Source: Pyrocephalus nanus
Taxonomy: Eukaryota > Chordata > Aves > Passeriformes > Tyrannidae
Direction: 5' to 3'
DNA: 64,000 bases
Assembly (NCBI GenBank): GCA_038380795.1
Contig: CM076260.1
Coordinates: 2,849,533 to 2,913,532, forward strand
The notes under the pieces were generated by a model. That model made no database searches. It was not told the origin of the DNA and saw nothing but the letters and a program-made list of their open reading frames with translations. Positions 1 through 10,649 of the stretch are shown here, in pieces. Numbering within the stretch: position 1 is the first letter of the stretch; each line of letters begins with the position of its first letter. The position numbers and the translations under genes were made by a program.

Positions 1-1069
1 AGGCGTCCAGGAAGGTGAGTCCCACATGCTGGGAGTGAAGAGACAACAAACATCAGGAAGGCACTGCCACCCAAATCCTCTTCTTTTTCAGTAGGACATG
101 TAGAGCAAGCAGAAAATGAGGCCCAGAGCTGGGCATGGCATGGAGAAGGAATGAATCCAGCAATTTCTCATAAATTCATGACCAAGGGTCTGTGCTGGAG
201 GTTCAGCCAGTTAAATGATGGTGTTCCATCTGGGAGTTCTGCTACCCTGGGATCAGAGTGGAGGCAGCTGGGCACGCCTGGGAAGCAAATCCCACCTTAA
301 ATCACTGATCAGACTTGCCCAGTGCAGTCACTGAAAGGGACCTGGCAGGCCCTGTTAAAATGAAATGTTGAGTGGATGCATTCAAACCTGGCTGCGAGCT
401 GACAGACCGAGGTCCAAGGCGGGGGAAAAGTTCATCTGTAATCCTGTAATCACGCAATCAGTGCCTTCCAAAGTGCTTTCACATCACAGGATCCCCTGCA
501 ACTCCAACTCTCCTGCACAGCCTGGCACCTGGAAGGAGCAGGGAGGTTGCACAAACATGCTCCAGCCTGGCATTTCCTAATCCCAGAGCATTTGACTCTG
601 CAACTGCAACACGTCCATCTCCCTGTGCATGGGGGAGGGAAGCGGGAATGTTTTCTAAGGTTGTAAAAGCCCAACAGGCAAACCCACGCTCCAGAATTAC
701 CCAGAGGCCTCAGTCTGCATTTATACTTATCAATGAATTGGACCAAGATCAGGGGCACAGACACTTCTGCAATGACCTTCCAGTTATTTGGTGTGATTAT
801 GGCCCAGGTCAAGTGGCAGGGATGGAGCCAATGCCCAGGTAAGGGGCAAGATGAGCAAAGGCCAGGGTTCATTTACAGGAGGCTGTTTGGGTTCTGTCAT
901 CCTCTTTTGGAAGGCTGGGAGAGTTGAACTCAAAGCTGATCTCCTTATTTTCCTGCGTAGATGCATCCAGGAGAGCCATCAGAGCCTCTGGAAGCACCAG
1001 GCCACCAAGGCACAGTAGGAGACTGTTACCTCTCCCAGAACAGCACTGAAGAGAATCAGAATCATAAAT
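1..1069. other. Unassigned non-coding sequence
   Basis: No gene, CR1 copy or simple repeat is recognisable here. Short overlapping frames on both strands show no family resemblance. Confidence 0.6.
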
Positions 1070-1300
1070 TCATGAAATCACAGAACCATAGAATATCCTG
1101 AGTTGGAAGGGACCCACAAGAACCATCCAGTCCAATTCCTGGCCCTGCACAGACATCCCAACAATCTCACCCTATCCCTGAGAGCATTGTCCAAACACTC
1201 CTTGAGCTCTGGCAGCCTTGGGGCTGTGCCCACTGCCCTGGGGAGCCTGTTCAGTGCCCAACCACCCTCTGGGGGAAGAACCTTTTCCTGAGATCCAACC
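1070..1300 (-). mobile_element. CR1 fragment (3' end)
   Basis: Reverse-oriented CR1 tail beginning CACAGAACCATAGAAT, with GAGTTGGAAGGGACCCACAAG and a GAGCTCTGGCAGCC block. This is a somewhat different CR1 subfamily from most others in the window. Confidence 0.85.
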
Positions 1301-1390
1301 TGATAGGACACTTGGGACATGCACTCTGCTGAGACCTTCACCAGTCAGTGCTGACAGTTGTGGAACAGGAGAGCAAGGGATGTATGTGCA

Positions 1391-1446
1391 TGTATATCTA
1401 TATATAGATATATAGATACAGAGATATATAGATATATAGATATCTA
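1391..1446. repeat. ATATAG-type microsatellite
   Basis: An impure run of TATAGATA units sits directly against the 3' tail of the next CR1 copy. Confidence 0.8.
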
Positions 1447-1725
1447 ATCACAGAATCATAGAATGGTTTGGGTCAAAAGAAACCCTAAAGCTCATCTTAT
1501 TCCACTCCACTGCCATGCCAACCTTCCACTATTCCAGATTGCTCCAAGCCCTGTCCAACCTGGCCTTGGGCACTTCCAGGGATGGGGCAGCCCCAGCTTC
1601 TCTGGGAAACCTGTACCAGGGCCTCCCCACCCTCATCATAAAAAGTTTCATCCTTCTATCAAGTCTAAATCTACCCTGGTTTAGTTTAAAACCATCACCT
1701 TTTTCTTATTGTGACAGGCCCTGCT
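1446..1725 (-). mobile_element. CR1 fragment (3' end)
   Basis: Starts AATCACAGAATCATAGAATG and includes CCAAGCCCTGTCCAACCTGG and GGGATGGGGCAGC. Reverse orientation, 5'-truncated. Confidence 0.93.
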
Positions 1726-1747
1726 AAAAATTTTGAACCCATCTTCT

Positions 1748-1779
<32 letters not shown>

Positions 1780-1845
1780 AATATTTATATATTTATGTAT
1801 GTGTGTATATATAACTCTATCTATCTATATATTTGTATATTTTCT
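1748..1845. repeat. (TA)n microsatellite and AT-rich tail
   Basis: A pure TA dinucleotide run of about 27 bases, then impure TATTTATATA and TATCTATC sequence. Confidence 0.85.
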
Positions 1846-4170
1846 AACTCCAGTAAATAAAAAGGGTAGATTTGGGAACACCAAGTACTCCAGAGCAGAG
1901 TTCATGGTGCTCCTGGGTTTAGAGACAAATTCAGCCTCTGGCCCTTTCTACTCTGGAGGCTCTGAGTGGTGACAATCACAACCATGTGATGCTCAGGACG
2001 TGAAGTGCGGCCCAGAGAGGAGAAAATCAAACAGCTGGTCCCAGGTCAGGGGCGCTGAGTTTTAAACTAAGGTTTTTGGCACCCGCCCTGAATTTTGGCT
2101 GAGTCCCAAAAGGGCAGCGTGGAGTCTCCTCACCCGTCAGGGAAGCATATCCAGCCTTTCCCACTCAAACTTCATGAAAACAACAAAAAAACACCCACCT
2201 GAAAGCAGTGTTTTGTTTATCAAAACCAGAAAATAGGGTGGTGGCTGTGAACAAGGAATTTTGGTGCCCTAGCCGGTCAGGGGTCAGTGGGACCTGCTGT
2301 CCCCTGACAGCCGATCCCGCTCCCTGGGATGCCAGGAGGGAGCAGCGGGATCGTGACTCAGCCCCCCATGTGAGCCGGTTTCCTTCCTGCACCGCCAGCC
2401 TGGCCTTCTGATGTTTTGTTTGCCACTGAAGCTCTGGGGGCCAAGTGGGAGCTCCTGGAAATCAAAGGGAAAGAACAACATCTTGGGTTTGGCAAGGCGG
2501 GCCCCGCCTGGCTGGGGCAGGGGGGGCACTCGGGGCGCTGAGGGGAAGAGGGCTGGCAGGAGGGCACAGGTCAGGCCTCCAGCATGAGCCTTGTTATCCC
2601 TAAACTCTCCCTGCATTCAGCAGTGCTCCTTGGATGTCCTTCAGCTGCTGGTGGAATGCTCATGGGCTCCTCAAGCTCTGAAGAGGAGGAAGGAAAGGGG
2701 TTTGCTCCCCCTCTCTCTTTTCTGCTCTGAGTGTCTTCCAGTCCTATCTCTGACCCCACTGGGTGGGAAGTGGACCCTCAGCAGTTCCTTCTGGATTGAA
2801 ATGGGAGTGGGAGGCAGCTCAAAGATAAATCTAAATAGCTCTTGGTAATCAAACTGGACAGGAGGTTCCCAGGTTTTCTCTATTTTCAGACTTCACCTTG
2901 TTGATGCCAAAGACAAAACCCTCAATCAAAAGTCGGTCGATGTTTGGCCCTGAGGCCCCTTAGGTTGTTTTGGCCACATCCAAAACAGGTGGACACATCC
3001 AAACCTTCACCTGGAATGTCCTCACTACCCCTGTGCCAGGGTTGGGACAGGACTTGCTGGCCTGGGCATTGCTGTGCTGATGTTTGGAGGAGTTTCAGTG
3101 TGGATGGCAGTGCTTGAGGGCTGAGGATCTTCCCTGTCTTGGTTTCTTGAGCAGTCTGAGTCCAGTGCAGGTCTCTCCATGCCCCTTCCAGCACCCAAAG
3201 ATGACCCTGCACATGCACCAGCCCTCAGGCAGGGCAGAGGTTTTGGCTTGAGCCTTGTGGATCACCCCAGAAGGGTATCAGGAGTGCACAAACTGCATTC
3301 AAAAGAGGAGGGTCTGACCAGCACTGGATTCTATTTATTTATTGCAAAAATATGGAGAAAATCCATATTTATCTAATTCCCTCCACACCCACTGCACAAC
3401 CCCTCCGTCCTCCCGAGCCAGCTGGGCACTGCTGGGCTGTTGGACCCAATTTCCCCTCCATCCACCCATTTTCAACACCTCTGGTTCCCTGGATGACAGA
3501 GGTGGGCAGGAGCTCACCCTGGACCTGCAGCTGCTGTGGGTGGCCTTGGCTCCTGCCTTGAAGGGGCTCAATCTGAGCAAGTCCTGCCTGGGCCCTGGAT
3601 CTCCTCCAGGTGGGACATGCTGGGTTTGGCCGAGGTGACTCTGGATTGATGCTGAGCCTGGTCCCACAGCGCTGATCCTGCACTGTCCAGCCCCAGGCTC
3701 TTCTCCCTGTTTCCCCCTGCCTTTTCCCTTGACCCCCTCCTGCCCCATCCCCATCGGGCAGGGAGAGACCCCAACCTGCCCATATCCCTCCTCCCCCATC
3801 ACCCACCTCCATCCCCTCGCCTCTGTTTTCCCATTCCCAGCATTTACCCTCCCGCACGTAGCCCTGGGGGGAGCCAGAAGATTGCACACAGAGAAGTTAT
3901 TTTTCCTTGACATAAACATCCAAGCCTTTCCTCGGCCCCTTCTCTTGAAACGTGGAGGTAGGACCTGGACTCATAACATCCGGCAGGAGGGGCTGGCCTT
4001 ATCTGCCAGGAAACACTCAGCTCCGGATACATCCTCCCCTGCTCCCGGCACCCCGAGCAGCTCCCATTGGCAGTGCCGGGCAGGAAACCACTCAGCAGCT
4101 TGTCTCATTCCCTCCTCTGGAGAGACGGGAGGGACGGCCCGATCCAGCCCTCCCTGCGGGGTTTGGAGTC

Positions 4171-4260
4171 AGGGTGGGATGGGGGGGGGGTAAAAGAGTT
4201 GGAGGGGGAAGGTGTTTACTCGTTGATGGGGGCAAAAGGGGGGGGTTGGGATTTGGGGGA
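4171..4260 (+). other. G-rich tract with G-quadruplex potential
   Basis: At least six runs of three or more G occur on the plus strand within 90 bases, including runs of ten, five, five and nine G. This satisfies a canonical intramolecular quadruplex pattern. Confidence 0.7.
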
Positions 4261-4494
4261 TTTGCCACTCGGCCGAGTCACCTCACCCCCCCTCTCAGCC
4301 TCTGCTTCTCTACCCTCGTTCCGCTTTGAAAAGCAGGGAAAAACATCGTCTTTCGGCTGATTTTGTCGTAGGATCCTCTCCCCTCGCATGGGGTAGGGAC
4401 CCCTCTGCTAAGGGCAGCACAAGCATTTGGAGCCGTTCAAAGGCTTGGGAAGAGGCAGCACTGGTGTCCCAGCAATGGTCAGAGAAAGATAGAA

Positions 4495-4575
4495 GGGAAG
4501 GAAGCATTATCTCTGTTTTACAAACAGGGAAACTGAGGCATGGAACTGAGGCATGGAATTGAGGCATGGAGCTGA
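4495..4575 (+). mobile_element. MIR-like SINE remnant with tandem triplication
   Basis: CATTATCTCTGTTTTACA followed by ACAGGGAAACTGAGGCA matches the MIR 3' core (TATTATCCCCATTTTACAGA ... GGAAACTGAGGCA). The terminal block GAACTGAGGCATGG is then repeated three times with small changes (4530-4570). Identification is from memory of the MIR consensus. Confidence 0.5.
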
Positions 4576-5339
4576 CAAGTGGCTGCTAGTCCTCGGGGTC
4601 CACCCCTGCCCAGTGGCCCCGGGACAAACAGAGGTGGCCAGAGAGGACAGAGAGGAGCCACCACCTGCTCAAGGGATGCAAAGGAAATCGCCCAGGGCAT
4701 GACACACACCAGAGCTCCAAGCCAGCCCAAATCCCAGCGCTATCCGGGAAGGTGACCTCATCCCTGCTCCCAGTGCCCGGCACCACGACCTGCACAGCCA
4801 CAGGGGCCAAGGACTGGCCAGGGCCACCAGACACCGGGGGCAGAGAGCTCCCACCCTGAGCACCTCCTGGCAGGGAGACACCCTTGTCCTGGCCCTACCC
4901 AGCACCCCCAAGCAGGAGCCCAAATGTGGTGTGAGGCCGTTTTATGCCTTCCTGCAGCCCTGATTTGATTTTCCTGCTTCTTCCCAGCCCATCCCAGCCT
5001 GGGGAGAAAGCAGGCCACAAACCACAAGGCTCCTCGGCGTGCACAGAGACAGCCTTGGGCTTCTGGGTTTGGAATGAGGACGGAGGAGAAACAGGACTGA
5101 TACAGAATAAGTCCTGCTTGGGGTGGAGACCCCCCCCCCATTGTCCATAAACTAGCATGGCCATCAGTCTTCTACTTAGATGTCCTCTTTCCAAGAAAAA
5201 AAGCCTCCTTCCCACCTCAGTCAGCCACTTATTTTCCGGCTGATCCCCTCAGCAATGCCCTGCATCCCAAAAAATCATCTGTGGGGGGTGGGTAGCGACC
5301 TGTAGCAACGCATTTTCCACCCCACCAGAGAAGGGGTGG

Positions 5340-5590
5340 ATGGTTTTGCTCCTGAATGCCATGCCGGTTGCCGGTGTCCCGGAGGTGGGAGCTGGCTGCT
5401 CCTGGCGCTGGGCGTGTGCCTGGATCCGGCCTCGGAGCCCCGGCTCCCAGGGAGCCGCACCTCGCCTTGGCTGCGGCTCCCAACGCCCTCGGGGGGCCCC
5501 GGCTCCCGGTTGGGGCCTGTAGCTGTTCCTGGCGTGCCGAGAGCACAGGGACACGCTCCCACCTCTCCTCACGTGGCTCCAGGTTGAGCA
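5340..5590. other. GC-rich, CpG-bearing segment
   Basis: A local CpG cluster (GCCGGTGTCCCGGAGG, CGCACCTCGCC, CTCCCGGTTGGGG and others) in otherwise CpG-poor sequence, about 1.7 kb past the SOX7 3' end. Long open frames here are explained by high GC. It may be a small CpG island or an old regulatory element. No promoter motif stands out. Confidence 0.4.
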
Positions 5591-6495
5591 AGTGGGGACA
5601 GGCTCGGCTGGCGGGACTCTCCGCTTATGCCAGGCTCCTCGGGGCTGGGATGCATGGAGAAACCCCTTTTCCTGGGGAAAACAGGCTCTGGGCACTGCTG
5701 GGAGCTCTTGGCGGGGGCTTTACCTCTGCCAGCTGTGAATGTGGTGAAGGGAAGGAGGGAGAGGGCTCGTGGGGTGTTGCAGTTGATCCCGGTGTTGCTG
5801 GGGGAATGGGAATAAAGGGAAGGACAAGAAGAGGGTCCCACTGGGGGGATGATGCAACAGCCCAAAGCAAGCTGGTTTTCTTTCAAGAGCTTGGTTTTCT
5901 TGGGGGGCCAGGATGGCTGAGCCTCCTCCCCAGGGCAGTTTAAAACTCATTACACCGTTCTCAGCTGACCCTCGAGGCTGGGGCACCTCAGGGATCACAG
6001 GCAGAGGTGGAGGAGGGAGAAACAGGACTTCTCCAGCCCCTCTCCTGCTCCTGGCATGGTCTCATGTGAGTCAGTTCTGCTGGGCAGAGAGGCCAGACAG
6101 ACTCATGGCACCTCCCTCCCTCCAGCCCCATCAGGCTGGCTCATAAATCCTCTTGGAAAAGTCACATTTGGGGTGAGCCAGCCCAGCCAGGGAGCCACCA
6201 CAGTGCCTGGGGCCAGCAAGATACCCAAAGGCATCCCCTAAAATTCATTCCCCCTGAAAGGGAAACCAGTGTGGCCAAGGGTGAGTCTGGATGTCTGAGT
6301 GATGGACGAAGGAAGGGGCTGTGTGTGATGGCAGAGCTGGATCCAGGGCACACAAGTGGGGAACAAAGGAGCACCATAAGCACAGGACAGGGACATATTG
6401 GTGTCTCCCCTAATACAGAGAGTCCCACCTTCTGGGACCATGGGCTCCCTGGGGCAGAGATAAGTCATTTACGGAAGGCAAAGCAGCCCAGGTGG

Positions 6496-6530
6496 TTGGG
6501 TTGGGTTGGGTTGGGTTGGGTTGGGTTGGG
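6496..6530. repeat. (TTGGG)7 pentanucleotide microsatellite
   Basis: Seven perfect TTGGG units. The pentamer resembles the TTTGGGTTGG block at the CR1 tail, so it may have grown from a CR1 remnant. It is not the vertebrate TTAGGG telomere unit. Confidence 0.93.
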
Positions 6531-6687
6531 TGAGTGAGCCCTGGAGACCCCTTCCAGCCAACACAGAGATGGGCATCACAAAGTGTGCTAGAAAACGTGC
6601 TCCTCCACTTTTTGGGGCCAAGCAGGAGGACACGGCCTGGGAGGACAGTGCTTTGGGAGGTTTTTTCCCCAGCTGTGGCAGGAAGGT

Positions 6688-6735
6688 TGGAACAGATGAT
6701 CTCCAGAGGTCCCTTCCAACCCTAACAATTCCGTG
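6688..6735 (+). mobile_element. CR1 short fragment (3' end)
   Basis: GGTTGGAACAGATGATCTCCAGAGGTCCCTTCCAACC is the CR1 3' UTR. Only about 48 bases remain. Confidence 0.8.
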
Positions 6736-7252
6736 CACATGGTTTAACCTCAGGGCCTGGCAGGAGTAGGCTGGGATGTTTGTCCACAGACAACAAAACA
6801 GATGGAGCTTTTCTCTTTGCAGGCCAGGCCTGAAGGCCATCAATCAACATCCACTTTCACACAGATCCCCAAATTTGACCCACACATTTCTCAGGCCTCA
6901 TCACCTTGATCTGCACCTGCACCAAGGACCCTTTATGTGACCCCTCGCACCGTGGAGCACCTTAAATGTGCAAGACAGACTTAAATGGGAATAAAACCCA
7001 CGTTCCAGGCAATTTTGCTCACCAAGACACCAAAAGCAAAGCTCTGCCTTAACTTCACTGTAATACTGACACAGGACCTGGTGTTGAAAGATCATACTTG
7101 AGAGATGGCAAAAGCAGGATCGAGACCACCACAAAGTGACTTGTTGCCCCCCCAAAACACACCATGAAAAGCAAAGGTAGGAACTTGTCGTTCCTCGAGT
7201 CGTTTTCTTAGAAAGCAATCCACAATTTGTAAAGATAACCACAGATCTTTGT

Positions 7253-7258
7253 TTTATT
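7253..7258 (-). terminator. SOX7: Distal SOX7 poly(A) signal AATAAA
   Basis: AATAAA on the minus strand is preceded by a T-run and followed within 10-40 bases by TGTGG, TATCTTT and TTGTGG, a plausible GU-rich downstream element. It lies about 1.34 kb past the stop codon. Confidence 0.5.
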
Positions 7259-7431
7259 AAAAAAAAAAAAAAATGGAAGTAGAAAAACTTGGCTGAAAAT
7301 ACCGACCACAACAACAACAACAAAATAATAATAAAAAAATAGCACTCGCATGGGAAATGTTTCTGTTTGGAAAACTTTTGTCAATAGCGACAGCAATTTA
7401 AATCATTGAATGATCATCATATAAAAACATA

Positions 7432-7437
7432 TTTATT
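7432..7437 (-). terminator. SOX7: Alternative SOX7 poly(A) signal AATAAA
   Basis: A second minus-strand AATAAA lies in the AT-rich part of the 3' UTR. It could give a shorter transcript. Its downstream element is weaker than that of the distal site. Confidence 0.3.
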
Positions 7438-7778
7438 TAAATTAAATATTTTATGCAAACTCATATCTACACTCATTCAAAATGCATAGAGTCACACAAA
7501 AGAGATGGAATGTATTAGCTTAAGTTGTGGTTTGTTTGTTGGGTTTTTTTAAGTATTATTTTCAATTATTATTAATACATTTTGGGGACTGAAACCAGGA
7601 AATCATAACCACCCTACTAACTAATCATTACCAAGTGCCATACAGTAAACACTAAGATTAATCATGTCATATAACTGATTTAAAATAAAGCTTCATCTTT
7701 ATGAAAAGGAAGAGAACTCGAGCAATACAAAAATCCGAGGGGAGGGGGAATAATGGAAGGAATAAATCAATGTACAGC

Positions 7779-7784
7779 TTTATT
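7779..7784 (-). terminator. SOX7: Proximal SOX7 poly(A) signal AATAAA
   Basis: The first canonical minus-strand AATAAA after the stop codon (about 0.8 kb past it), in the context TTGTAATAAAGCTG. It is a candidate proximal cleavage site for alternative polyadenylation. Confidence 0.35.
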
Positions 7785-8597
7785 ACAAGCAGTAATACGG
7801 TAGAGTTAGGACAGGAACTGGGCACTGCGGCTCCAAACATGGAGCCTGAGCCTTCAAAGGATCTTTATAAAAAAAAGTGTCTGCTACATCATCACCTCTT
7901 GGCCAAAACGTTCATCCCAGGACTCGTTCCCAGGGGTGGATGCCGGATGGATCCTGCCTTTCCAAGCTCTGATCTTACCCTTCTCCAGGATGCACTGAGC
8001 GCCCTCAGGGCTGGCTGCCCCCTTCCTGGCTGGTGTCCCATCCCCTCTGGGGTTTCCTGAGGGATGAACCCCCAGTCCATGCTCTGGGGGCAGTGGGAAG
8101 GGGGGTTTAATCCCCTACTGGTGTGGTCGGGCAGGTCAGGGCGGCTGCAGCGACGCCAACGCTGGAACCCAGGAACAGCTCACAGACCATGCTCCCCTTC
8201 CCCAAATCCTTCCCTTTTCCTCCCATCCCTGCCTTTTCCCCTTACAGGAGGACTTCAAACCTGACATTTCTGGGATGCTGCCGCACTTCTGGCTCCAAAC
8301 CAGAGCTGGGGATGCCTCGAATTGAGGGGCAGCCTTCCTGTGCTCCCACGAGCATCTCTGCTTTGGAAGAGGGACTCGGCCAAAGGGCTTTGGCTTCGGA
8401 AGTGCCCCCCGGCCCCGTTCAGAGGCTTTGCACCGGTGGTGACCCAACAACCAAAATCCTTTACCTACGGCCCCGAGGAGCCTCCGTGGCCCTGGCGGTT
8501 CGGACTCGGTCACCCCGAGGGGTGGTGAGCGACGGCCCTGGGGGACAATGCCCCGTAACACTGTGTGGGTCCTTCCAGGTGGCCCCAGCCCGGGCTC

Positions 8598-9502
8598 TTA
8601 GGACACGCTGTAGTTGTTGTAGTAGGTGGCCGTGGCGTCGGCCAGGACGGAGATGAGGCTGTTCTCGGAGGTGTGGGAGCTGCCGGACGCCGGGACTTGC
8701 CCGTTGCCCAAGACCCCGCCGTGGTGGTCGCCGTGGTGGCCGGGGTTGTTGAGATATTGGTCGAACTCGTTGCGGTCCATCTCCCCCAGCAGCTCCGCCT
8801 GGCTCAGCTGGTCCAAGGTGTCGAAGCCGTGGTGGTCGGGCGGCGGGGAGAGCTGGCCCAGGTGGGCATGGAGGCTGGGGGCGGGCAGGGAGGGGAAGGT
8901 GGGCGTGTAGTAGCTGGGAGGAGGAGGAGGAGGAGGAGGAAGGGCAGGGCAGCTGGAGGCCGGGGGGATCATGCAGGTGGCCGGCTGTGACATGGGGCTG
9001 AGCGGGTGGTGGTTGCACGGGAGGGAGTTTCCGTACTCCGGGGAGTAGGTGGCTCCGGCGAGGTGGGAGCGGTGGTGCTCGTCGGGGCAGGGCGAGGAGA
9101 AGAAGCTCTGCTCGGGGTCTATGGCGTCCAGCGGGGACATCTCCGGGGGGGTGGGCAGCCCATAGGGATAGGTGTCCACGCTGGCGCTGCTGCCGCTGCC
9201 CGGAGCCTCCCGGTACGCCCGGACAGCCGGCAGCCCCGGGCGAGGCGGGTACTCACCCGGCCCCTCTTTGTCCCCCCCGGCCCTGCTGCAGGTCCTCTTC
9301 TCCGGCACCGTGTTCTGGTCCCGTGCCAGGCTGCCCAGCAAAAACCCCGGGTCCACCCTCTTGCCGATGCGCTTGACCTGCTTCTTCCGCCGGGGCCGGT
9401 ATTTGTAGTTGGGATAGTCTTGCATGTGCTTCACCCGCAGCCGCTCGGCCTCCTCCACGTAGGGTCGCTTCTGGGAGAGGCTCAGAGCCTTCCAGGACTT
9501 CC
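8598..9502 (-). CDS. SOX7: SOX7 coding exon 2 (rest of HMG box, transactivation and SOXF C-terminal domain)
   Basis: This exon starts after a TTTCAG acceptor (9505-9503), completes the Gly76 codon and runs to TAA at 8600-8598. The joined product is 376 residues against about 388 in human. The HMG box continues through [19 protein letters not shown] and [10 protein letters not shown] to about residue 110, and the basic run would serve as a nuclear localisation signal. Residues 124-136 ([13 protein letters not shown]) match the SOX7-specific linker. [15 protein letters not shown] (187-201) is a SOXF signature. An eight-proline run lies at 264-271. [10 protein letters not shown] (318-327) is the SOXF motif linked to beta-catenin binding and transactivation. 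The C-terminus [18 protein letters not shown] is conserved in SOX7. The exon is very GC-rich and open reading frames on its opposite strand are shadows. No frameshift or missing HMG residue is visible. Confidence 0.97.
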
Positions 9503-9894
9503 CTGAAACGGAGAACACACTCCCTTAGCACCCAGAGCTGCTCCTCAAAGCTTGCAGGTGCCTCAGTCCAAGGGCGAGGCGGGGGCTCCCAATATCCGAG
9601 CCGGCACACGTGGAGGACACATCCCACAAGCCCCACAAGAGGGTAAAACAGCAATGGAGAGGGGGGAATTGAAGCCACTGTAGGTTCTCCAACTCCCTCC
9701 ATCCCAAGTCCTGAGCCTAGTGGGCTGAGGGTTAGTAAATAGTAAATAAATCCGGGCAGATAAACTCTCCCAGTTCCATGGCCTGTGGAGCAGGGACAGC
9801 CAAAGCCATGCCTGGCTGAGCAGGGGGGTCAGGACATGATGTCCTTTAATGTGCCCCAGCCTGTGCCCTGCCAGGACTTGCACCAGGGCACAAG

Positions 9895-10035
9895 GAAACC
9901 TGGGCACTGTGACACCTGGTCTGAACAACATGGTCTAGTGGAAAGTGTCCTTGCCTGTGGTAGGAGGGCTGGAATGATCTGATCTTTAAGGTCTCTTCCC
10001 ACCCCAATCATTCCATGATTCTATGATTCTGTGAC
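9895..10035 (+). mobile_element. CR1 fragment in SOX7 intron
   Basis: TGGTCTAGTGGAAAGTGTCC, GATCTTTAAGGTCTCTTCCC and a terminal CCATGATTCTATGATTCTGTGA mark a plus-oriented CR1 3' end, antisense to SOX7. Confidence 0.92.
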
Positions 10036-10649
10036 CTCGCTGCTCCCTGTTTGAGATACACAAGATGTCACCAAGACACAGGAGAGAGAAGCAGCGCCGG
10101 GCTGGGGGGGGGTGCATTCCAAGGAGAGGTTGTCCCAGGCTGCTCCTCAGGGTAAGGGGGAGAAATGAGGATACAGATCAAAGCCTTTGATGCCTTCCCA
10201 TGGCCTGAGACAGCAGAAATTACACTAACAAGCTGAGATGCTGCCTGGCTAAGCAGCGAGGAGAAAACCCAAACCACCAAAGAAAACACCACAGAACTGT
10301 CCAGGGAAACACAAACTTTGGATAAGAGGTTGGGCAGCAAAAAGCTGTGTTGCAATTTGGGCAGCGCTTTCTCAGGCTGTCTGGGCTGGTTATTTTGGTT
10401 TGCCCTCTTGGTTTCACATCAAAACTGGGGACTGGGAGAAGGGAAAAATGGTAGATGGGGAGTGGGAAACAAATGTGTGCTCAGAGTGGGTTTTGATCCC
10501 CCAATGAAACAGCAGAAATTCAAAATACACACACACAAAGCCCGGCTGGGCAACACTGGGTGGGTGAGTGAGGTGGGGACAAAGTGGGACAGCAGAGACA
10601 GGCCAGGGAAGTTTGGGGGTCCTTCCTGGTACAGCAAGACAGGACCTGC

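Larger units (their letters stand above)
1846..6685. other. Non-coding stretch beyond the SOX7 3' end
   Basis: Mixed-GC sequence without a supported gene or CR1 copy. If C8orf74 is downstream of SOX7 as I recall for human, its last exon would be expected on the plus strand near here or outside the window, but I could not recognise it. It contains the MIR-like remnant, the G-rich tract and the GC-rich segment listed separately. Confidence 0.55.
7235..8597 (-). other. SOX7: SOX7 3' UTR
   Basis: This segment runs from the SOX7 stop codon to the distal poly(A) signal. The proximal half is GC-rich. The distal half (7250-7800) is strongly AT-rich, with short A/T runs and AUUUA-like pentamers on the mRNA sense, as expected for a regulated developmental 3' UTR. 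No open frame of interest and no CR1 insertion is visible. The distal end is inferred from the signal at 7258-7253 and its GU-rich downstream sequence. Termination at an earlier signal is possible. Confidence 0.6.

Noticed and set aside
5356..5943. 195-codon plus-strand frame beyond the SOX7 3' end
   Set aside because: Lies in a GC-rich segment where stops are rare. No domain, no convincing splice context, peptide composition follows base composition.
6496..6530. Interstitial telomeric repeat
   Set aside because: Unit is TTGGG, not TTAGGG.
8565..9506. Long plus-strand frames opposite SOX7 exon 2
   Set aside because: Shadows of the GC-rich SOX7 coding sequence on the other strand. The valine/glycine/arginine-rich peptides have no family resemblance.
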